A stretch of 64,000 nucleotides of DNA. Source: Clarireedia homoeocarpa (Eukaryota > Ascomycota > Leotiomycetes > Helotiales > Rutstroemiaceae). Each line of letters opens with the position of its first letter. Position 1 is the stretch's first letter. A model generated the notes under the pieces. It saw nothing but the letters and a program-made list of their open reading frames with translations. It searched no databases and was not told the DNA's origin. This document shows positions 46,329 through 58,198 of the stretch, piece by piece. Where the stretch lies: contig LNKV01000002.1 of the NCBI GenBank assembly GCA_001465935.1, forward strand, positions 1,364,001 through 1,428,000. The letters are read 5' to 3'. The translations under genes were made by a program, and so were the position numbers.

Positions 46329-47081
46329 ATGCTCTATGACGACGCGAACGAATCTCTTTTTAGCTTTTGTTGTCGTATTGCCTAGCAGGATACTTTTTGG
46401 GATGGAGCTATCGTTTCGTAGGATCGAAATGGGAGAGAATGGGATTTTGTTTGTACTTTCAGCATAGGTGCTTGTTAGAGATGGGTATCGGCGTAATTGT
46501 CTCTTGATTACACCGCTCGACAGAGCTGGATGTTCAAAAGTCGAATTTATATTGTTAACCCCACTTAACTGGCTGTTGTTGCATCTATTACCTGTGACCA
46601 TTTATTTTCGTGTGTCCGTCATTTGGCATTATTCATTCAGTTATGTTTACCTCGAGGTACTGGTGGGCGTCTAAAGTTAAGTAGTCGTCTCTGTACCCCG
46701 GCGTCGAATACAGTACCCCTCCTTTTACTCAACTACATTACACAGCATAAGCGATCATTTTTACGGTACAGATCCTGCAGTAGAACATCCACAAATGTTA
46801 GCCCAGAAGTATAAGAACAGCTGGCAGTCAGGCTCTCCATCCGTTTGGAGCTTCATTTTAGTATAGTGCGAACGCTACCTACCCCGCACTTGCCGCTGCA
46901 GAAACATGCAGGGTGCTGACTCGGATTACGGAAATGGGTACAGTAGTCATTGCGGAAAGGGTGTTGACTACGATTATGAAACCCGTCTGCTACAGTATAA
47001 AATGAGCAGTCATTGCTGAAAGAGTGCTGTAGCCTCCCTCCTCCTTCCATCCTCTGAGTAATCGAGAATATCTCTTTCATC
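46329..47081. other. Intergenic; promoter with a duplicated unit and TATA box
   Basis: The right part is the likely promoter of the serine hydrolase gene. Two related units (46910-46957 and 46958-47020) share AGGGTGNTGACT at the start and AGTCATTGCNGAA at the end, and a third start follows. TATAAAA occurs at 46996-47002, about 80 bases before the start codon. Confidence 0.5.
46996..47002 (+). promoter_or_regulatory. TATA box candidate
   Basis: TATAAAA lies 80 bases upstream of the ATG at 47082, inside the second copy of a duplicated promoter unit. Confidence 0.5.
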
Positions 47082-48594
47082 ATGTCTTCTATATCTACTC
47101 AAACAGTTGACAACTTGAAGCAGACACTTCAGAATGCTTGCAAAGATCCAGAGAAAGGCATACCAGGTGCAACAGTTGTTGTTGTTAATAGAAATGGCAA
47201 GGAGTTATTCGCACATGCTTCGGGAAAGAAAGGAATCAGTTCGGATGAGGATATGACACTTGATAGTGTTTTTTGGGTTTGTCCCTCGCTCGCATTCGCA
47301 AAATATCCCAAGTCATTGGAGGACCTCTAACACCGAATAGATCGCGTCATGTACGAAGATGATCACAGGAATTGCAGCAATGCAATTGGTTGAGCAGGGG
47401 AAACTGGAACTGGATAATTCGGAGCAGGTTGAAAAAATTGCCCCAGAGTTGAAGCATGTGAAGGTTTTAGAAAAGGGAGGGAAGTTGGTGGAGAAGAAGA
47501 GAGGGATCACGTTGAGAATGTTGTTAAATCATACTGGTGAGTTTCCGATGGAGGGTTAGAAGAGACGTACACGATTTGACGGGTGATTGCAGCTGGTTTT
47601 GGATACGCATTTTTCCATGAGGGACTGAGAGATTCCAACAAGGGCATCGGCTACGATGAATTCTCAGGAAAATTCTACGATATCAATCAACCGCTAGTGA
47701 ACCAACCTGGAGAAGGTTGGCAGTACGGTGTATGTCTCTTTTCTTTCTCTCCTACAGTACCTCTTTTCAAGCAGAACACTAAGATCACAAAGCTTAATGT
47801 CGACTGGGCCGGTATCATCATTGAAAGAGTCTCAGGCCTCACCTTGAACACATACTTCCATAAACACATTTTCGAGCCCCTCGGTCTAAAAGATATATCC
47901 ATGTTACCCACTGCCTCCATGAAGCAGAACCTCGCACACATGAACTTCCGCGATCCTGTCGACGGCAAACTAAAACCAGCCGATCACATCATGCGCAGTG
48001 GACTCATGGCCGAAAACGACACAGAATTCTTAAACAGCGGCGGAGCGGGATGTTTTGCCAATCCCAGAGATTACGTCCGTGAGTCTTCTTCCTGTGTTAG
48101 CCAGTTCAATTATCCCCATATAAGGCCAAGTTAACCACTCACTTACCATGCCAGAAATCCTCGCCACACTTCTCAACGACGGCACCTCCCCACTCACACA
48201 AACACGCATCCTATCTCCGCAATCCGTCGCCCTCATGTTCGAAAACCAAATTCCCTCCTTCCCCAACTTCGCCCGCAACCCCACCCCGACAGCCAAACCC
48301 CATCTCACGAATGCGATATCAGAACTTTATCCCACTGGAGACAACAAACCGCAGGGCTGGGGCCTCTCGTTTATGTTAGCGGGAGGACCGACGGGAAGGA
48401 GTGAGGGCACAGCACATTGGGCGGGTCTTGCGAATCTTTTTTGGTGGTGCGATAGGGAGAAGGGGGTGGCGGGGATGGTTGCGAGTCAGATTTTGCCGTT
48501 TGCGGATGGGGAGGTGATGGGTTTGTGGGGTGGGGTTGAGATGGGAGTTTATGGAGGGTTAAGGAAGGAGGGTGCGGAGAAGGCGCCACTTTAG
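47082..48594 (+). CDS. Beta-lactamase-fold serine hydrolase (class C / esterase type)
   Basis: Predicted exons are 47082-47276, 47341-47536, 47593-47729, 47793-48078 and 48155-48594 (417 aa). All introns are 56-76 bases and all joins keep frame. The first join creates IASCTKMITG with the SxxK catalytic pair Ser68 and Lys71. The second gives MLLNHTAGFGYAFF and the third WQYGLNVDWAGIIIERVSG, with a Tyr near the second motif. The fourth gives DYVQILATLLNDG. GTAHWAGLANLFWW may supply the third, HxG-like motif. Family members hydrolyse esters, amides or beta-lactam-like substrates; many in fungi are LovD-like transesterases or EstB-like esterases. No signal peptide is seen, so it is probably cytosolic. 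No biosynthetic cluster surrounds it. Confidence 0.9.
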
Positions 48595-49685
48595 GGTTGC
48601 GGACGGGGTGTGAATGTACTGTGCTGTGAGTATGAGTATTCTTTTCTTGGTAAGATTCCGTCAACAGCCAGATACTTGGAGGAAGACTGTCCACCGTCCA
48701 CCGGATGAGTAATTCCAGATGTTCAGGGAAGAAAAGAAAGCATTATAAATTTGGTCGAATTCAGTGCTTATAGTCACATTTCGTACTCATAATGATTGGG
48801 GAATTTATTCCATCACAAACTCAAGAACCTTGGCACTTTGGAATCTGATATGCATGAAATCTCGAGATATAGTATTCCTTATTCCGACACATTGATCGCC
48901 GCATTCTCTGGGGAAGCAGGAATCAACGTTGAATTATCTCCACCTCTGCCTCCACCTCTGCCTCCACCTCTGCCTCCACCAAAATTCTAGCTTGTCTACT
49001 GTACAACGTCATCTCAGCATTTTTTGTTAGGTGGAGAGCCATCCGGGTGCTCAATCACCCTACTGTACTCACTCGGCCGCGTTATGCGAGCGACAGTGAA
49101 TGGGAGGATCGACCATAACAAGCACAGGACTTTCTTGTTCAAACACGCCAGCGAACACGGCTTTTATCTCAGCTTGCTTTTCATACAGCTATATATTTGC
49201 TTCGCGTTTCCCACATATGGTTCCAGACTCGTATCCAGGAACACGCGCAAACGAACTCCCACCAAAGCGTCTAGAATCACAATCTCTGTGTGTGGTTGCC
49301 GGTCACTTCACTTTCAACCGACTTTCCAGAGATAATATCGGCTTACGTCTCCAGGAAAACAGGAAGACGATCTATGACATAGGTACTTTCGTGTGATTTT
49401 GTGGAGGAGAAGAGTTCTCATGGAACTTCTCTTGCAAGTATCAAAGTGGTCCAACGGAAAACAGACACATACAACTCACGTAGCTATCGCTCATCCATCT
49501 GGCGAGCAGTTCGCTTGCATTGAATTTGCTCTTCCTCTCCATCAACATACCTTCACACAATCTACGTTCTTTGATCAACTAGAATACATCTCGGTATTCT
49601 CTCGTAGCGTCTCATTCCGGCATACTACCACCTCAACACACTCCTCCCACAAACTGGTCCGACCAATCTGAAGATTCACTACAAG
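48595..49685. other. Intergenic, no gene supported
   Basis: Short overlapping ORFs only. Three copies of the 12-base unit CCACCTCTGCCT occur at about 48938-48978. The right part is probably promoter and leader of the next gene. Confidence 0.4.
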
Positions 49686-52079
49686 ATGACTTCTCCCCCG
49701 CCAATTTCATCCTCGAGCAGCAACATCCATGTAGATGATCTTAATGAGTTTCCTGCTCTTTCAAAAAGTACACCTCCTCTTCGACGATGCATTACAGAAC
49801 CGACACGGTGGAACACTTTATTTCCATCAAAAAGTTCTCAACAGACCATTTTTTCAGCCACTGCAATAACATCGACTAAATGTTCATCTCCTCTTCAGAA
49901 TACGGACGATACTGAGATGAGTCATGAGGAGGAATACTCGTCGCCGGCTGTGTCACCCATGGAATATAATGAATCATCTCAACAAGTAGAATGTCAACAA
50001 GTGAGCCGAGAACAAGACAATGCACTTGAATCACCCACTGGAGCAGGATCAATGAGTACGATGTCTGTAGATACTACAGAAACCAGAGGAACAATGGATG
50101 GCGAAACACAATGGGATTCTCCTACAATAGGAACGATGATGGAAAGCATATCATCAATTGACGAAAATGAAGCACCGCTCAGATTAACGCCTGTAGAAAT
50201 TCCAACCAGACAGCATAAGTTCTCATCTGCTTTCGAGATCCCCGGACTACGACCTTGCACTCCACCCAACCCACTAACATTCAACACAATCAGCTCTCCG
50301 GACGGAGAAAATCATCACAACACTCCATCTTTCATACAAGGGCCTATTCAGCTTCGACAGGTTATTGCTACAGATCCGCATAGAATCATTCATGCCATCA
50401 AGCAAATGATGCGCAACATTATAGCTTTGGAAAAGATGACCATGGTTTTTCCAAGACACGAGGTTGAAAAAAGGCAGAGAGCGCGAATGAAAATGCTGGC
50501 AGACATAGAACGATATTTGGAGGAGTTTCAGAATGCGAAGTTGAGAGCCGAGACTGGAAGAGCTGAAGCTGCTTCGAGCGTGGAGAAGGACAAATATGCT
50601 ACGAAGTTTAATCCTAGTGCGGTAAATTACTCCTTCTCATTCTGGCAAGAGTTTCAAAGATAGCAGCTAATATGGATTATGGATAACTAGCCAAGTTTCT
50701 TTCCTTTTCAACAACAATATAATAACATCTTGCAAGATGTTGGTTTGGACCTGAATCGGAATAATATTTCATCTTCCTTACCACCTCCTCGACGAATCTC
50801 TAGTCTTAACTCCCAGCCGAACATCGATAAGGAAATTGCACCCTCCATTCAACCACCGATCTTCCCACCGAGATGGATGACAACACCACATTCAAGCAAT
50901 GTCAAGCCATATATATCACCACCTTACATGATGATTCCCCCTCGAGCAAGTGCTTTTCCCATGCCGACCAATTTCTTTAAACATACACCTCTGGATTTAC
51001 TTCCGAGCCTTCCCATCCACAGAAACCCCTCAAGTCAATCCTCACACACGAACCACATCCACCCACAAACTAACTTCCGACCTTACCCCCTCCATCTCCA
51101 TGTCCAGACCTCATTTTGTTTCCACGAACCTCAGAACCAACATCACCACCAACACCACCACTCATTCCGTCGGCCCTCCCCCTCTACAACCCCCTCTTCA
51201 CCCCGGAAACCATTCTTCCCCCAACCCAAACCCCACAGCTGCAGCATCTCTCCCCATCCACGGCGGCATCCCTTGAACTCAAACCTCGCTCCCTCCTCCC
51301 AATCCAACCCCCCTCTTTCACCCTTTCCGTTCCCTCCTCCCATCACACATCCAAACCAGATCATATCTTTCGTTCATCAAGTTCCTAAGAAATACCGACA
51401 CATCTGTCCTTCGTCTCTTAGCTCCCCGTTTCCTTCTACTCCTTTGTCGACATCAATATCAGAATGTCCAGTTACCAACTGCCTCCTAACACCCCTATGT
51501 ACCTCGCCACACCCACCAGCAACATCAACACCATCGTCAGATTACTGCGCAGCCATACACAACCTACAACGAAGCTGTTTCTTGCACACAACTGCAGCTG
51601 AAATCCCCGCAGACGGATGCGCAGGCTGGCATCCCTGGGATGGGGATGGGAATGCACAGGGAGGTAAAGAAGCTAAGACACAGAAACAAAATGTAAAAGA
51701 GGAATGGAAATGGCGAGTAGCGATGGATAGGCTGAGAGCGGTGCATGAGAGGGGATGGTATGGTGTTAGAGGGGGTGTGACGGCGGAGGGAGAGAAGGGG
51801 AGAGGAGCTGGAAAAGGAGGGAAAGGACAGAGTACGAGGAGGGGGGGCCCAGGCGATAAGGTGACTGTGAGGGAAGGGAGGGGCGAGGAGAAAAAGAGAG
51901 AGGAAGGTAGAAGCGCGGAAGAGAAGAAGATGGACAAGGATAACAGAGCGGAGGAACCTAGTACTGCTGCTGGTGTTGGTGTAGGAGACAGGAATAGGGA
52001 TAGGGGTAGAGAAGCAGATAAACGCAAAAAAGGCAATGGAATCGGAGGTGGAAGAATGAGGATGATGGGAGGTGATTGA
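49686..52079 (+). CDS. Hypothetical low-complexity protein, about 774 aa
   Basis: Exons 49686-50621 and 50691-52079 are separated by a 69-base intron with GTAAAT, a TAAC branch site and an ACTAG end. The join reads FNPSAPSFFPFQQQYNNILQ. Residues 1-230 are Ser/Thr-rich and acidic. Residues 235-300 form a charged helix or coiled coil (HAIKQMMRNIIALEKMTMVF, MKMLADIERYLEEF). Residues 330-560 are Pro/Ser/His-rich. A small conserved-looking part with several Cys and GCAGWHPWDGDG lies near 610. The tail is Lys/Arg/Gly-rich. I do not recognise a family; similar architecture occurs in poorly characterised ascomycete proteins. The His/Pro-rich middle is uncertain because other frames are open there too. 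Confidence 0.65.
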
Positions 52080-52680
52080 GTAGCTGATTATCTTCACGTA
52101 CGCACTCACTCCTATCTCGACATCAACGACGACACCAGGATTAGCACAACAACCCAACCCATTCCATCCTGCCCTTAAGATCAAAGTCTGCTCTTTGCTG
52201 GTAATGGGAGGAATCATGAGAAACGACGTCTTGTCGCTGTTACTGCTGTGGTGGAAGAAGAGGAAGAGGAAGACCAAACAAGGAAGATCAAATGAACAAG
52301 ATGTGGGAATTGGATTGGATGAATGTGGAAGGCGAAGATGCCGTATTTTGTAAATAATTTATTGAATGAAAGAACGGAACGGACGAAACTAGTTGGTAGT
52401 GTTTAGTATATTCCTGCCCTTGGTATTGAGCGGTGGTTTTTGCTTTCGTTATTTTTCCCCCCTTTTTCTCTTCTTGTGGATATGAATAATTGTTTTATAG
52501 AGGAGGAGTGTGATATTTATATGACTGTATCTGGCTTTGTGACCTATGTGAGTGATAAATCATAAAGCGTCGCGAAGGAATTTGGAAAGTCCAGAACAAA
52601 AATCTACATGCAATCCAGCCCATTACGAGACCGGTTCTTTTACATAAACTCACGCTCCAACAATTAACCCCAACCCCTCC
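52080..52680. other. Convergent 3' region
   Basis: Spacer between the ends of the hypothetical gene (plus) and DUS4 (minus). No gene is seen; an open minus-strand frame covering part of it is a shadow. Confidence 0.45.
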
Positions 52681-54349
52681 TCACCTCCCCTCCGCATTCC
52701 GCACCCTCCCCTTAACCTCCTCCACCCAATCCAACAATTCCAACATATCCCTGCACGCCATCAACCCCCTCCTCTCCTCCTTCCCAAACAAACACCCCGC
52801 GTTGCCCTCCTGCGAGCGATCCGTGCCCCCCATCTGATTCAAGTGGTGCACGACGAGCTTAAACGGAATGGGCTGCCGCACGACTCTGTTGATGAAATAG
52901 TCGACTGCTTCCCAGGGGGTGTGCGTGTAGCCCGCGAAGAAGGCTGGGTTTTCGAGGAGTCCGCGGGCGGACATCACGCCGGATGTTTGCGTATATTGGG
53001 AGTGGGTTTGGGCGGAGGAGAGGGTGAATATATCGCCGTTGGAGACTAGGGGGGTGGGGGCGGCGTTAGTGGGGTGGGGGAAGTGAGATTGGTGAGTGGG
53101 TGCGAAAATATATATGCTTACTAGTGGGAACGGTGGCGTGCGAAGCTAGAAGTTTGATAGCGTCGAGAGACACAGGGTGTGAACTAGGCGTAGAGCGGGT
53201 GCGGCCGTGAATTGTGAGGAAATCGATACCAGCTGCTTCGACGGTTTTGATGAAATCTACTGTTTGTCTGTTCGAAAATAACATATCAGCATTCTCACTC
53301 TCCGAGTAGGAGAAAATCAAGTAGATACTGAACATACCTAAGATCTTTATGAATCCTAATCTTCACACTGACGGTCTTCTTTCCTTCGTATCCCTCTCGT
53401 TGCATTGTCGCTTTTGCTTCCTTGACCATTTCTGCTACGAGTTCTCGTTTGTGCATTAGAGCTGCGCCCATGCTTTCCGCACAAGCCCATGATTGAGGAC
53501 AGCCGCAATTAATATCGACACCGTTTACGTATGGTGCGATTAGGGTGGTAGAGCGGGATAATTCGAGTGGTGAGCAGACGCCGAATTGGGCGATGGTTGG
53601 GCCTGCTGTAGGGGATGTTGTGAAGTCTGTGTTGGGTGTTAGACGGTGGAACACTCCACACGAAGGTCAAATTGCGGCAATTTGAGGGGACGTCGCTCTT
53701 AGTTTCTGAGCGTCTGGAGAACTTTCGGATGGTCATCCATTGGCTATTCGATCACCCTCGTAGTTTCACTCGAAGCCAGGAGCTGACTTCTTAAAATTCA
53801 ACCATACATGGACTTTCCCAAAACCATTACCTCTCGCTCACTGGACTCATTCTGAGTAGCAATGAGTATAGAGCATCACATATCCCCGAGCTATTTCCCA
53901 GGAGCAAGTTGAACAAGCAATAAAAAACCTTGATAAGTCACATGCTCACCTGAATCACGTGCATGAACGCTGCGATTAAATTCTTTTGCCAAAATCTGCA
54001 CGCAATCTCAGCAAGCCCTTATCACCATAATACGAAAGAGGAGTATACCATAGGGGTCCAGCAAAGATCAACTCCATAATGTGCGACGGTCTCTCGAAAT
54101 GCAAGCTATGATGTTTGATTCAGCAACTAGGTAGGTGTACGGGCAGGAGGAGCCATACCTTGCTATATCGGACCATAGGCGCACACGTATATAGAGGTCT
54201 ACCTTCTTGCTTTGCTATGTCGAAAAGTTTGAGGGGACTGCATGCAATATATCAGTTGTCTTGTTGAGGGAAGAATTGGGACGATCGAACTTGATATCTA
54301 GGGAGGGGATTCCCAGGGTGTTATCGTTTTGCTCTTCTAGGTCTGACAT
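52681..54349 (-). CDS. DUS4: tRNA-dihydrouridine synthase (DUS4-like)
   Basis: I reconstruct seven minus-strand exons: 54349-54291, 54237-54159, 54105-54049, 53995-53950, 53626-53338, 53267-53122 and 53045-52681 (346 aa). Most introns are 53-76 bases, but intron 4 is 323. The enzyme reduces uridine in the tRNA D-loop (positions 20a/20b for Dus4) using FMN. The N-terminus reads PLKLFDIAKQEGRPLYTCAP, then MVRYSKLAFRETVAHYGVDL and CWTPMILAKEFNRS. DINCGCPQSWA carries the likely catalytic Cys123. IRIHKDLRQTVDF, DFLTIHGRTR and ISNGDIFTL follow, then a helical C-terminus. APMVRYSKLAFR and the length favour Dus4 over Dus1-3. The first donor (GTTCGA) is atypical, so exon 1 is the least certain. Confidence 0.9.
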
Positions 54350-54932
54350 GTTTTATGATTTGGAGAAACTGATTTGGCATTATCGGCGGTGTCATGGAAC
54401 TCTTGATTGTTGCAAGAACATTTTGCAAATATAATTGTTAGCGACGAGACCTTGAGGGACCTTGCTTGATATGAGGTTCAAGATCTTATAGTGGGGTCGG
54501 CAATTTTTTTAGGCTGGTGTCGGGCTTTGCAAACTCCTGGCAGTCTGTTTGTCTGTCTGAGCTACTTCATATTTGAATGATATTTGAATGATATTTGAAT
54601 AGATGGAAGAGGATTAATAACGTCCGTATATGTGGCTATTACGTTTCCAAATTGATTTAATATCCAAAATATATATATAGATATACATATATATATATAT
54701 GCTTAGGGTAAATGAGACACCAATATCCTCTGCATGTAAACCTTCCTCGTCCTCCATAATCCTTGTTTTTAACATATCACTCCCAGAAAGAAACATACTG
54801 CTACTCACGGCTTTAGCAGACAGAAATGAGCAATGTAAGTCTGACAAAATCACTGAATAACTGGACTCGCTCGTGTCGTCAGGAAAACAACCACTGCTTG
54901 TTCAAAACATTATGTTCACTGCCTTCATCCCG
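54350..54932. other. Intergenic
   Basis: No gene recognised. Three ATATTTGAATG repeats occur at about 54571-54600 and an ATAC/TATA microsatellite at 54668-54700. Confidence 0.45.
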
Positions 54933-55826
54933 CTACCTCTCTGCACGCCACCCCCCTTGAGCCCTTACGACAGGTACAGGCTGAGCTGGTATACCAGCTT
55001 CACCACAACCTAATTCTATCCTATTCTTCTCGTAGTCCCTGAAATCTCGACGGAGAACTTTCGTCGTATGTCTATCCTGGCAATCTAGAGTTTCCGAAAT
55101 CAAGAACCCCTCAAAGATGTCGTCAGGAACAGCCTCCTCATCAGTATGAGAGATTGCGCTGAATCGGGGATGGTAAGAATTGAAGAAAATGAGCTCCTCA
55201 ATGTTTCCCCCCCAAGGATAGAGACGATGAATAAGGTGGGGGTTCAGGCTGTGCATAAAATTCAAGCTCCTTGATTCACCGATTGCCAAATATCTCAATC
55301 CATTTTTTTTCATCTTCTTCCTCAGATCGGTCGCTATGCACCATTTCCGCTCTCGAACACGGAAATCGTCCATGAGAGTACCAGGTTCAAGGGCAACAAT
55401 TCTGTCCACACTCCAATTAATGTAAGCTTTCGCTGGTACGAAATATGCATCTGGATCTAAACTGCTACCCTTATAGAAATACTCCAGCTCTAGTGCATAG
55501 TGCTTAAGGCCCTCCATGCGAGATTCCTTGGAGGCGTGAAGGACTGCTGGCGGTATGCTTCTGCACCCGTATTTCACGCCCGCAGATGTTTGCTCCGGAT
55601 AGGTGGCAATGTACTCTCTCCGGACACAGATGTTGCGAGTTACATTGTAGCATGCAAACATCCATATTCTGTCTCGAATTTCAGGTGGGAGGCTGGAGAA
55701 TAGTGTGAAAGTTGCATCCTTGTCATAAGGGACAAGGCGCAATAAGTTGTCTGCAACAATATGGAATGGGTTGGTCTGTGTCATGATGTGGTTTGGAATC
55801 AGAGTAGGGAGGGGTTTCCGATACAA
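54933..55826 (-). CDS. 2EXR-domain protein, 297 aa
   Basis: A single exon. Residues 41-57 read FTLFSSLPPEIRDRIWMFA, the hallmark opening of the fungal 2EXR domain (F-x-x-L-P-x-E-I-R-x-x-I-W). It is followed by PPAVLHASKESRMEGLKHY and a second half typical of the domain (NWSVDRIVAL, LRYLAIGES). These proteins are very numerous in Leotiomycetes and related fungi; their function is unknown, and the opening resembles an F-box helix. Translation may start at the first ATG (55826) or at Met15 (MTQTNPFHIV). The C-terminus is Arg-rich and short. No signal peptide or membrane segment is present. Confidence 0.85.
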   Translation of the reverse strand: MYRKPLPTLIPNHIMTQTNPFHIVADNLLRLVPYDKDATFTLFSSLPPEIRDRIWMFACYNVTRNICVRREYIATYPEQTSAGVKYGCRSIPPAVLHASKESRMEGLKHYALELEYFYKGSSLDPDAYFVPAKAYINWSVDRIVALEPGTLMDDFRVRERKWCIATDLRKKMKKNGLRYLAIGESRSLNFMHSLNPHLIHRLYPWGGNIEELIFFNSYHPRFSAISHTDEEAVPDDIFEGFLISETLDCQDRHTTKVLRRDFRDYEKNRIELGCGEAGIPAQPVPVVRAQGGWRAER

Positions 55827-58198
55827 TTTCTTTCGGGTGCGGGTGCGTTGAATGGTTAAGCTGGCCCGACGAGATGTTTTTGGCTTATACCGAAGTATTT
55901 GTAATGCATATCGGGGTCAATCACCTGACTCTGGGCATTGCGTCACGATGAAAGGTATTGATAGCAACAGTAACTTGACACTCGAAGACGGGGGACGTTT
56001 TCCCCGCATTGAATAAGCCGGTATGCCTGCTTGGTATATATAATCCTGCACTGGATGCTCAAGCTGAAGTTCAAGAGTGACTGTAGTTTTCCTTGCCTGC
56101 CCACAAGTGTGATTGATGCGGCGATGCCTGTTTATATTCCCGACTACCCTCCTCTACTACTAGGACCAAGGACCTTAATTCATCAATTTATGTGATGTGG
56201 ATCTGCGGAGATCCACGTGAATCGTGGGCTTCTATGGTCAAAATTTCAGAAGCAAAGTTACAGATCGATTTGTGCAGCCTTTGAAAGTCAATCTGTGTAT
56301 AAATACTACCTGATAGCTAGATAAGAAACAAGTGGTCAACTTATTAGAAATGCGATTGCCTCTAATCAGAACTCAATGCAAAGTGAATGCAAATTATGTA
56401 GTGACAAGAAACCTAAAGGTTGAGGACTACTAGGGATACATAAGAAGTACGTTTACACAGTTGAAAATCCGACGTGCGGTGAAATAGATTTCTCAGAATA
56501 ATAACAACAAAACACGACAAAGCCATGATAGCAAAATACGACAGCAATATCTGTAGCATAGCACAGCCGGTAGATTAGAGACCTACCTAAAAGCATGGGC
56601 AGGGGATTCTGCCTGAGTTAGAAAAACAACTCCTCACGACAATATCTGTAATTTTGGCTACAAATGCAGCGGCTTCGAAACTGTGAGAACTCAAATTTAT
56701 ACTCCTGTAGAGAATCACGTCAGATTCTTAACTTCCCATAGCTTAGATAGAATAAATCAACACACCCCAACTGCGAATAAACAGCACCAAGGCTAGTCTA
56801 GTCTACATGATTCACACACCCTTCACATGTTGGCCAAAATTGGAGCAGGATCAACAACAACGGAGTTTAGAAATTCGACAACAGACAATCCCTTCTGAGC
56901 TGTCCTGCTCCTATTCCTCAGCATACCTTGTGATTCGAGACGGTGATCTGCACTGTGTTTTGATCTCAGTCATCTTCTATCCCAATAGTCGCTCTTTACT
57001 TCCTTAAATTCTGTAAGCATTTTTTGCACCTTTGCATCTACCAGAAATCAGAGATGGTGTATGGTATTTGAAAACTTCCAGGCAATATATACTCTCCGGA
57101 TCTAGTGTTGAATCACACAGTTCAGCCAAGGATACTTCGTAGTGGATCTAACAATGTATCATGCTAACATATCACTAGTCTGCGCGAAGTCCGTTTGAGC
57201 CCCACTGGGAGCTGGTTGTGTCGAGGACGGCGTCTCTATAAAAGGCATGAAAAAAAGGGGAAGGGAAGAGACGACGCGTCATACTCGAAAAAATCTCAAG
57301 TCCTTAAAACCATGGGAAGAAAATCCGAAGATGACCCAGAAGAAACTAGCGGTCTATGAAGCATATAATGCAGCATAGCTATGCATAAATTTTCTCTTAT
57401 CGTCGTTGTTATGTTCTTCTTCGTTTATCAATTTTTCATCTTCAGACAACTACCTTGCTCTGATTGTCAGAATTCACTCGCATTATACTGATTTCTCCTC
57501 TCACCCCGCCACCTCGATACATCCAAATGCATGAACAACTCAAGCCTAACCCCCCCCCCCCCAAAAAAAAACACAAACCCCTGGACCCATTCTTTCAGTG
57601 AGTACTTGCATGCATGAACCATCCTCTTCCTCCACAATATCGCAGTACTTTATATACAATTTCCCAACTACTACCTCCCCAATCGCCCATCCAGGTTATT
57701 AGAAGTGAATAAAGTAGGCACTTGCTGAGAATGTGGATGTGAATGCGGGGTGGATATTTCACTTGGAAGAGAGAAATGACGGTAAGTAGAAAGAATGGTG
57801 AGGGTGGGTGATGAGTGACGGTGGAAGGGTAGCTTCTAGTACTAGAACATGTCTGGCATTTGGAAGTGCTTATGGGGCCAGATGGAAACTTTAGTGCCGG
57901 TCTACTTAGACTAGACATAAAAGGGGGAAGGGGAGCAAGACAAGTTTGACAGAAGGAAGGGAGGAATAAAATATATGCTAGGTCTTTTTTAATAGAAGCC
58001 ATGTGATGCCCTAGACAAGTTGTGTAAAAGAATTGTCAGACAATCTTCCTTCATTGTACATATCCCGCTTGTATGCAAAGTATCCCGGCGAATTGATGCC
58101 AAGAAAGAGCTGATTCCAGAGTGTAGAGAAATGATCTGATAATTCTCCTTGTGTGTGAAAATCCTCCCATATGTTCAGAAAAACCGTTTTCCAGTCCT
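55827..58198. other. 2.4-kb stretch without a recognised gene
   Basis: AT-rich sequence with only short ORFs. The longest are a 66-codon plus frame at 56807-57007 and a 135-codon minus frame at 57595-58002; neither has a family signature. C10 and A9 runs are at 57549-57569. The right part should contain the 3' untranslated region of TMA20. Confidence 0.45.

Noticed and set aside
51564..52277. 237-codon minus-strand Ser/Phe-rich ORF
   Set aside because: Antisense to the purine-rich tail of the 774-aa gene; low complexity.
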